Shown in pieces: positions 58,658 through 64,000 of a stretch of DNA of 64,000 bases. Source of the stretch: Methylobacter sp015476545 (GTDB taxonomy: Bacteria; Pseudomonadota; Gammaproteobacteria; Methylococcales; Methylomonadaceae); contig NZ_CP197401.1 in the NCBI RefSeq assembly GCF_052162025.1, positions 4,464,001-4,528,000 of the forward strand, in the 5' to 3' direction. The position numbers and the translations under genes are program-made. A model generated the notes under the pieces. The model was not told the DNA's origin. It made no database searches and saw nothing but the letters and a program-made list of their open reading frames with translations. Each line of letters begins with the position of its first letter. Position 1 is the stretch's first letter.

Positions 58658-60265
58658 TTACTTGATACGGACGACTGCTGCATGCGGGTCGCTGATATTG
58701 GTTGCGCCGCTGTAATCGAACCATTCCAAAGGAATGACGCGCGTCAGTACGCCATGTTTGCCTCCGCCAGTCGCGTCCAGTTCGACAATACCCAAACCTG
58801 GGCAGCTGCCCGCGGCGGCATGAGTAATCGATAAAGGATTGGGACCGCGTAGCGCGACGTAAAAACGGTTGCCATGCGGGGAAAGATCAAACAAATCGGG
58901 TGATGGATCGTTGTACACGGCAATACCGCTCGGGTTGCGTTTGCTCGGATCGGTGGGATCATAGCTGGCGCCAGGCGTGGTGGTGCAGGCATTGCTTTCG
59001 TTTTGGCCGTTTGGCTCCTGGCCATCGATAGTGGTCAGGTAGTAGGTATTGCGTTCGCCGGTACCGACATGAAAGACCTCGACATTGTTTTTTACCCGGT
59101 CAAACTGATGCAGATAAGTGCGGTTGAGCGTAAACCCAAAACCATGGGCATCGCGGTTGTTGCCTTGGATGACGTTACTGGGCGGGATGGTTTGCGCGTG
59201 GTCTTGATCTTGGTAGACAACTTCAGGGGCAGGTGAATTAGGCGGGTTGAACTCTGGCGCCGAGGGCCATTCGGTGGGCAAGCGATAGAGTGCGAACGAA
59301 GCAACATTGGCTTTAAACACCCCCGCATTCAGCCAGGTGAACCCACCGGATTCCGTAGCGCCACAGCCCGCTGCGCTGATGGTGTTTTTGTCGTATTCGG
59401 CAACAATTTGCATTGGTGTGCTGGTGTAATCGACGACAAACAAGCCGCCCCCTGCCAGCGTGATCAATGCGGTGTGATTGTCGCCCGCAATGCCGCTGCA
59501 CACAGCGGCGTTATTAGGACGGGTTTGAGCGTTTTGTTTATGTTCACCTGCTGGCGTTAGCGGAGACTGGCCATCAGCCACTGTTCCCGAAACCGAACCT
59601 ATCCTGAAAGATCTGTCGCTAACCGGCTGGGTCACGATGCGGCCGTTGCCTCCGACGAGATCAAGACTGGCGGCGGCATCGAACACCGCCTTGGTGATGT
59701 TGCCTTCTTTGTCCCAGCTGAGGTTGACCCGCTCCAGCAATTTGCCGTTTTGGTTGGAAATTAACAGGTACTTGCCGTCCGGACTCCAAAGTGTCAAATG
59801 GTTTTGCTGGCCACTCTTGGTCGAGCCATCAATGGCATTGCCGGCGCCGTCCAAGTCGCCGTTTTTGGTTGCTGTGGTGCGAAATAACGCCACCGCTCTA
59901 CGTTTCCGCGCATCTACCAGACCCAAATGCCCACTGGCGACAAAACTGACTGCTAAGTAGTTGTGATTGGGTGAAGGCGTCATGCCATGAATGCGCACCA
60001 CATGAGAACCTGTATTGGCCAGTGCAGTGGGCCACAGCCATGCGGTATCCAATGCTCTGTGTCTTGGTTTATCATCGCTATCAAGATCCTCACCATCAAA
60101 TACCCGCAAAAAACCGCCATGGGTGCCATTAGGATTCTCCCTGGAAATCCCTTGGCTATTGGTTTGATCACTGACCCATACCTCGTAACTGATCGCGTGG
60201 GCTGGGCCTGCCAACAGAAAGCTCAACGCAGCCAGGCGCAGGCTTCGATTAAATTGCAATTTCAT
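58658..60265 (-). CDS. Secreted beta-propeller protein
   Basis: A 535-residue protein from the ATG at 60265 (AGGGA 9 bp upstream; the frame extends to 60292 without such a site). Signal peptide SLRLAALSFLLAGPAHA, then ISYEVWVSDQTNSQG. Repeated beta-propeller blades follow: HGMTPSPNHNYLAVSFVASG, HLTLWSPDGKYLLISNQNG, TALITLAGGGLFVVDYTST, FDLSPHGNRFYVALRGPNP. It resembles YVTN/cytochrome-d1-like propellers but has no CXXCH. Periplasmic or secreted; role unknown. Confidence 0.72.
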   Translation of the reverse strand: MKLQFNRSLRLAALSFLLAGPAHAISYEVWVSDQTNSQGISRENPNGTHGGFLRVFDGEDLDSDDKPRHRALDTAWLWPTALANTGSHVVRIHGMTPSPNHNYLAVSFVASGHLGLVDARKRRAVALFRTTATKNGDLDGAGNAIDGSTKSGQQNHLTLWSPDGKYLLISNQNGKLLERVNLSWDKEGNITKAVFDAAASLDLVGGNGRIVTQPVSDRSFRIGSVSGTVADGQSPLTPAGEHKQNAQTRPNNAAVCSGIAGDNHTALITLAGGGLFVVDYTSTPMQIVAEYDKNTISAAGCGATESGGFTWLNAGVFKANVASFALYRLPTEWPSAPEFNPPNSPAPEVVYQDQDHAQTIPPSNVIQGNNRDAHGFGFTLNRTYLHQFDRVKNNVEVFHVGTGERNTYYLTTIDGQEPNGQNESNACTTTPGASYDPTDPSKRNPSGIAVYNDPSPDLFDLSPHGNRFYVALRGPNPLSITHAAAGSCPGLGIVELDATGGGKHGVLTRVIPLEWFDYSGATNISDPHAAVVRIK

Positions 60266-60793
60266 TGCTTTATTCCCTGATTTTGGTTTCATGCGAAATT
60301 ATTTAAATGGTGGATTGCCAGGAAAGGGCTGCATTCCAAGAGCAAAAACCGTCCTTTCAGCATTAAAGCAAAAACCTTGCAGTTCTTGAAAATGGTAATT
60401 TTCGATTAATTTATCTGTAAATCAGATTTGTCTTAGGAGCCAATGCAGGGAAATGGAAGGATCATTTTCCATCCATGCAGTCATCGATAACTGCCGATTA
60501 ATAAAACGATCGGCCATCATTCAAAAGCAGACAGTCAATTTCTTCCTATAAAGTCTGAATGAATGATTCAACGCCTGTTGAGCCAGACAGTAATGTTGCG
60601 AATGGAAATTCAGCTGAAAACATGAACAATAGCTATGAAAGCAACGGAAATCCATCTCGGTTCACTATAAATGACTAACCATCGCATCAATCCGGCCTGC
60701 CCGCCACGCATGATGCGTTGTCGGCAGCCGGTTATGCGGCATGTCGGGGCAGATAGTAATGCTTATCACCATCAACAGAATGGAGGGCCACTC
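60266..60793. other. Intergenic region, no recognised gene
   Basis: 528 bp between the divergent beta-propeller gene and the coiled-coil gene. An in-frame ATG at 60671 would extend the next gene by 41 residues of low-quality sequence (MTNHRINPACPPRMMRCRQP); I treat this as non-coding. No clear promoter. Confidence 0.4.
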
Positions 60794-61081
60794 ATGTTTA
60801 CTCAACCGCCCGAGGATAATGATTATGCAACCGGAACTTTCTGCGAGAGGACGGCGGAAGCCATCAAATCATTGAAGCAAGAAATCGAAATGAAGGAGCG
60901 CGAAATTAATAGTCAGAGGGATCATCTCGGTGAGCTGCAGAAACAGCCGAGTCAAGATGCTAATCAAATCGAGGAGATCAAGAATGGAATACAGGCATTG
61001 GAGGATGAACTGGAGATGGATCGGGAGCAACTCAGCGTACTCGAGGAAGAATATAATGCAGAATGCTCGCCCTCGCCGTAG
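60794..61081 (+). CDS. Small coiled-coil protein (95 aa)
   Basis: MFTQPPEDNDYATGTFCERT, then a long charged helix (AIKSLKQEIEMKEREINSQ, EEIKNGIQALEDELEMDREQ) with heptad-like spacing, a two-helix coiled coil. No family recognised. The ATG at 60794 is preceded by GGAGGG; an upstream ATG at 60671 is not. Confidence 0.55.
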   Translation: MFTQPPEDNDYATGTFCERTAEAIKSLKQEIEMKEREINSQRDHLGELQKQPSQDANQIEEIKNGIQALEDELEMDREQLSVLEEEYNAECSPSP

Positions 61082-61437
61082 TTCAGTTATTTAACTCGAG
61101 CCCATCTGCAAGCCTTTATTGGACCCCAGATTCTTTGGATGCGAAAGGCTAGGCTTCCCCGTTATCCAATAAATCATTGCAATAAAGTTTTGACACCATC
61201 TCACTCGTTTTTAAAATATTCCATCATTCGCTTAAGATCGAATCCTACCAGCCCGTTTGATTCAAAAACAGGACTTACGCAGTTTGCCTGCTCACCCGCC
61301 GAAACGAGCAGTTTTAAAACCTGTGGGGCGGCTATCAACAGTAGGCGCTTTAGGTGAAGCCGCCGCCACAGACTTGCGTAAATCCCGTCAAATTGATATT
61401 TGCAGCTATAACATCAGATCCAAAGCTTTTACACTTT
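61082..61437. other. Intergenic region holding MITE copy 2
   Basis: 356 bp after the coiled-coil gene and before haoB (convergent). Apart from the MITE-like copy at 61272-61384 nothing is recognised. Confidence 0.5.
61272..61384. repeat. MITE-like element, copy 2
   Basis: 113 bp with ends GACTTACGCA (61272-61281) and TGCGTAAATC (61375-61384, one mismatch). It shares CTATCAACAGTAGGCGCTTT and the TGTGGGGCGGC/GCCGCC inverted arms with copy 1 at 38437 but lacks about 60 bp of its left interior. Confidence 0.7.
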
Positions 61438-62442
61438 TTAATGGATTGGCTGATGCTCAATTTTGTAAACGGACAAGAATCCGCCCCAATGGCTCTGATA
61501 GACCAGACTGACACCTTCAGGCAACTTTTTCAGCGAATCCACAAAAGGCAGCAATCTCACCAACAGGGCGTTTTTGGTTTTCGCATCAGGCGTTGACCAG
61601 ACACGGTAATAACTATCCTCTTTTTGCGCCAGATAATTGCCGTCGCCTGTCTCATTAGCCCAACGCTTGACCAGGGCAATATCCCCATGCAGATCATTGC
61701 CCGCCGGGATATTTTTCGAATCGAGCGATAAAGGCGCGCCGCCGTAGGCGGTAAGCTCGGCCAGATGCAATAGCAGATCATTGTTGACCAGCAGATAGAC
61801 GGGCTGCGACGGACCAAAATGCGCGGCGATTTCGGCCAGGGCTTTTTCGCTGTCCATGGTCAGCCAGCGGGCCATTTGGGCCAGGCGCGCGCGCTCCTCA
61901 TCCGATGCCGCCGGCAAGCCGTCCTTCAGCCCCTTCCAGACCGGATTGGCGAAGGTTTTATCGGACGGCTTGCGCAGCCAGGCTTCCTTGCCGCTCAGAT
62001 AATGAATGCGCTGGCCGTCGTCCCACCAGCTCAGGAACAGCGCGTCCTGCGGCGCCTTGCGGGCAATGACGTCGGCCGCCGATTGCCAGACGGCATGGCG
62101 CAGGCCGGTCGGGCTGGAAGCAATCTCCTGCGCATCCTTCGGAAACAGGACCGCGCCCTGCGGCAGGCCGGCGCTGTCCTGATACTGGGCCACCAGCAGG
62201 CTGAACAGATCCTTGCTGTCCTGGCTGAAGGCATAGCGCTCGACCGACTGCGCAGGGAAACGACCCTGCACATCGGCTTGCGGTTCCGGCGCATGGCGGA
62301 CATTGAGCTGATCGCCGCTTGTCGCGCCATCCGCCTTGGCGGAGGACGAAGGCAGCAGTTGCCGGTACAGTATCGCGCCGCCTGTCGTCAGCAGTGCGAT
62401 ACTGATCAGCATAAGCAGTCCTTCTCTTATTTTCCGGGACAT
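61438..62442 (-). CDS. haoB: HaoB, partner protein of hydroxylamine oxidoreductase
   Basis: A 334-residue protein. N-terminal membrane anchor (EGLLMLISIALLTTGGAIL), then a periplasmic domain with DLFSLLVAQYQDSAGLPQGA, DALFLSWWDDGQRIHYLSGK and EALAEIAAHFGPSQPVYLLV. No heme motif. In methanotrophs and ammonia oxidisers haoB follows haoA; its exact role is unknown. ATG at 62442 shares one base with the haoA stop (TGATG). Confidence 0.85.
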   Translation of the reverse strand: MSRKIREGLLMLISIALLTTGGAILYRQLLPSSSAKADGATSGDQLNVRHAPEPQADVQGRFPAQSVERYAFSQDSKDLFSLLVAQYQDSAGLPQGAVLFPKDAQEIASSPTGLRHAVWQSAADVIARKAPQDALFLSWWDDGQRIHYLSGKEAWLRKPSDKTFANPVWKGLKDGLPAASDEERARLAQMARWLTMDSEKALAEIAAHFGPSQPVYLLVNNDLLLHLAELTAYGGAPLSLDSKNIPAGNDLHGDIALVKRWANETGDGNYLAQKEDSYYRVWSTPDAKTKNALLVRLLPFVDSLKKLPEGVSLVYQSHWGGFLSVYKIEHQPIH

Positions 62443-64000
62443 CACTCTTGCTCTCTGTCCTGTTCGCTCACATCTTCCGGCTGGTCTTCCACATTCTCGA
62501 GCTTTTGGGGCCGGGCTGGCCTCAAGACCATATAAGCCACAGCCAATCCGAGCACGATCAGCAACAGGCCGCTGATGAGCAGACTGTTATCGCCGCTTTT
62601 TTCATCGGCTGAAGACGATGCCGAAGCAGAAGCCGGAGCAGGCGCTGTCTTACCAGCCGCTGCACGCAAGCGCGTGTCTTCATCCATGATATTGGTATAG
62701 TCCTTCATGAGTTCCGACCAGCCTTCGGTGTAGGTGAAGCCGCCGGGATTGGCGTGGAAAATGCCTTTATAGTGCTTGATCAGGTTATGTTCCCACATAT
62801 CGGCATGGATGCGTTCCACGCGGCTGGGGTTGTTGCCTTTCGCCCAGAACAACTGGAAGAATCCGCCTGGTGCGTCTTTTTCCGGCGCAGGGGGCGCAGG
62901 CCGGTTGGTTTTCTGGCCGACCAGCAGGCCGTCTTCGTAAAGTTTGGTGACGACTTTCTTGGCTTCCTGCTCCACAGCCAGGGCCTGAAGGGTGCCTTTG
63001 TCGGCCGCATCCAGATAGGCCTTGGCAAAACTGGCCGAATGACACAGGCTGCAGGTGTCGACCCAGGCCTGCTTGCGCTCCTCGAACCAGGGATGACCGA
63101 GATTGTCGGCGATGGCCGGCGTCGGGTTGAATGCCCAGCGCACTTTACGCACCAGATTGTGGGAATATTCGCCTTTGTATTCAAAGTGACAAAGCTGGCA
63201 CGTCGGCGCCGTATAGCCGCCCTTGGCAATGGCGTCTTTCAGCGGAGCTTCAAAATCCCATTTGGCTTTACCCTGTGTTTGGTACTGGGTGCCGTGCTTG
63301 GACATCATGAAGTTCTCAAACTCGTTGTGGTCTACGCCGTTGTGGCAGGTGGCGCAGGCTTCCGGCTGCCGGGCCTCGGCGACGGAGAAGGTGTGTCGGG
63401 TATGACAGCCGTCGCATTTGTTCTGCTGGTAATGGCACATATCGCAGCCTTGCGCCACTTCCCGCTGAGGCATGGCCGCCCAGATGGTGTTTTCGACGTT
63501 GGCCTCCCAGTCAACCGCGTGGGAAGGATGGCCCTTGCCCCACTGTTTTTGCGGCCATTCCTGGTCTTTTTCCGACTCCGCTTCGGCGAATTCATCCAGG
63601 TGGCACGAGCCGCAGGCGGCGCGGTCCGGCATCACCAGATTCTCGGCGTGGTTGACGGTTTCCTTGCCGACGCCGCCATGACAATCGATACAACCGACCT
63701 GATCGAGTTGCTGGCCTTCTTCGAGGAGGCCCTGTTTCACCAGATTGGCTTCCACTTCGACCAGTTTTTGCTTCTTGTAGGCGCGCACGTCGCTGTCCGG
63801 CAAATTGCGGATCGCGGCCAGGTCGCTGTGGACGCTGTTTTTCCAGGCATGGAAGGCGCCTGGGCTGGTGGCTTGATGGCAGCTTACGCAGTCATCGCGG
63901 CCGAACTCGCCTTGCACGGTTTTGGGCGGCTTGTAAAAGTCCTTGGCGTTCCAGTATTTCTGGATGGGAATCGGCTCCCAATAGTCGGCATGTGATCCTT
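62442..64000 (-). CDS. haoA: Hydroxylamine oxidoreductase, octaheme cytochrome (N-terminus cut by window edge)
   Basis: 519 codons are visible and the frame continues past the right edge (the last readable residues are GSHADYWEPIPIQKYWN). All eight heme motifs are present in order: CVSCH, CIDCH, CGSCH, CDMCH, CDGCH, CATCH, CQLCH, CSLCH. After heme 8, SFAKAYLDAADKG holds a Tyr (candidate for the P460 cross-link). A C-terminal membrane anchor (LLISGLLLIVLGLAVAYMVL) precedes an acidic tail. It oxidises hydroxylamine to nitric oxide or nitrite in the periplasm. haoB follows with a one-base overlap. Confidence 0.95.
   Translation of the reverse strand, partial: GSHADYWEPIPIQKYWNAKDFYKPPKTVQGEFGRDDCVSCHQATSPGAFHAWKNSVHSDLAAIRNLPDSDVRAYKKQKLVEVEANLVKQGLLEEGQQLDQVGCIDCHGGVGKETVNHAENLVMPDRAACGSCHLDEFAEAESEKDQEWPQKQWGKGHPSHAVDWEANVENTIWAAMPQREVAQGCDMCHYQQNKCDGCHTRHTFSVAEARQPEACATCHNGVDHNEFENFMMSKHGTQYQTQGKAKWDFEAPLKDAIAKGGYTAPTCQLCHFEYKGEYSHNLVRKVRWAFNPTPAIADNLGHPWFEERKQAWVDTCSLCHSASFAKAYLDAADKGTLQALAVEQEAKKVVTKLYEDGLLVGQKTNRPAPPAPEKDAPGGFFQLFWAKGNNPSRVERIHADMWEHNLIKHYKGIFHANPGGFTYTEGWSELMKDYTNIMDEDTRLRAAAGKTAPAPASASASSSADEKSGDNSLLISGLLLIVLGLAVAYMVLRPARPQKLENVEDQPEDVSEQDREQE

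Noticed and set aside
1..64000. tRNA, rRNA and CRISPR arrays
   Set aside because: Looked for T-loop motifs, rRNA-like conserved stretches and regularly spaced direct repeats; none found by eye.

Overview
The window looks like chromosomal DNA of a gammaproteobacterial methanotroph (order Methylococcales), moderately GC-rich with AT-rich accessory islands. The basis is haoA/haoB at the right edge (octaheme hydroxylamine oxidoreductase, used by methanotrophs to remove hydroxylamine made when methane monooxygenase oxidises ammonia), an N-type F-ATPase operon, a VPxPA-CTERM (PEP-CTERM-like) secreted protein and aryl-polyene-type lipid genes. The genus cannot be fixed from the sequence alone.

Layout. 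0-7.2 kb: stress-response genes, a DUF3592 membrane protein, a DUF2956 protein, an M20 amidohydrolase coupled to a YbdK-like carboxylate-amine ligase, and a GNAT / RNase H-like pair. 7.4-13.5 kb: N-ATPase operon on the minus strand in the order atpD-C-Q-B-E-F-A-G, with no atpR at its usual place. 13.9-22.2 kb: mixed small genes; a complete 1,219-bp IS630-family element sits inside a PaaI-type thioesterase gene, and a LOTUS-like gene carries a frameshift. 22.4-35.6 kb: an aryl-polyene-like lipid locus (thioesterase, LolA-like, MMPL exporter, flavoprotein, two lipoproteins, two ketosynthases, dehydratase, ketoreductase). Its upstream half is not here, and a Na+/K+-ATPase-like P-type pump plus a TauE/SafE permease sit in the middle. 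36-42.2 kb: acyl-CoA dehydrogenase-like protein, two methyltransferases, a LamG secreted protein and a CruF-like membrane protein.

42.7-52.8 kb is the most unusual part: a run of plus-strand genes for a 1,534-residue coiled-coil membrane protein, a GYF_2 plus zinc-ribbon protein, a four-zinc-ribbon protein, two zinc-ribbon membrane proteins and a zinc-ribbon/seven-blade WD40 protein. I know of no described system with this composition. 52.8-61.4 kb is a scrapyard: an IS1-family element, a DUF1353 protein, an M64-type metallopeptidase with RTX repeats, a secreted beta-propeller, and relics duplicated from genes elsewhere in the window. 61.4-64 kb: haoB and the 3' part of haoA.

How the genes work together: the N-ATPase and the P2C-type pump both move monovalent cations; the lipid genes would build and export a polyene lipid if acyl carrier proteins and the starter-loading enzyme exist elsewhere; haoAB is nitrogen detoxification. 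Insertion elements (IS630, IS1, a decayed IS6, two MITE-like repeats) and palindromic repeats lie mostly in the AT-rich gaps. No tRNA, rRNA or CRISPR was seen.
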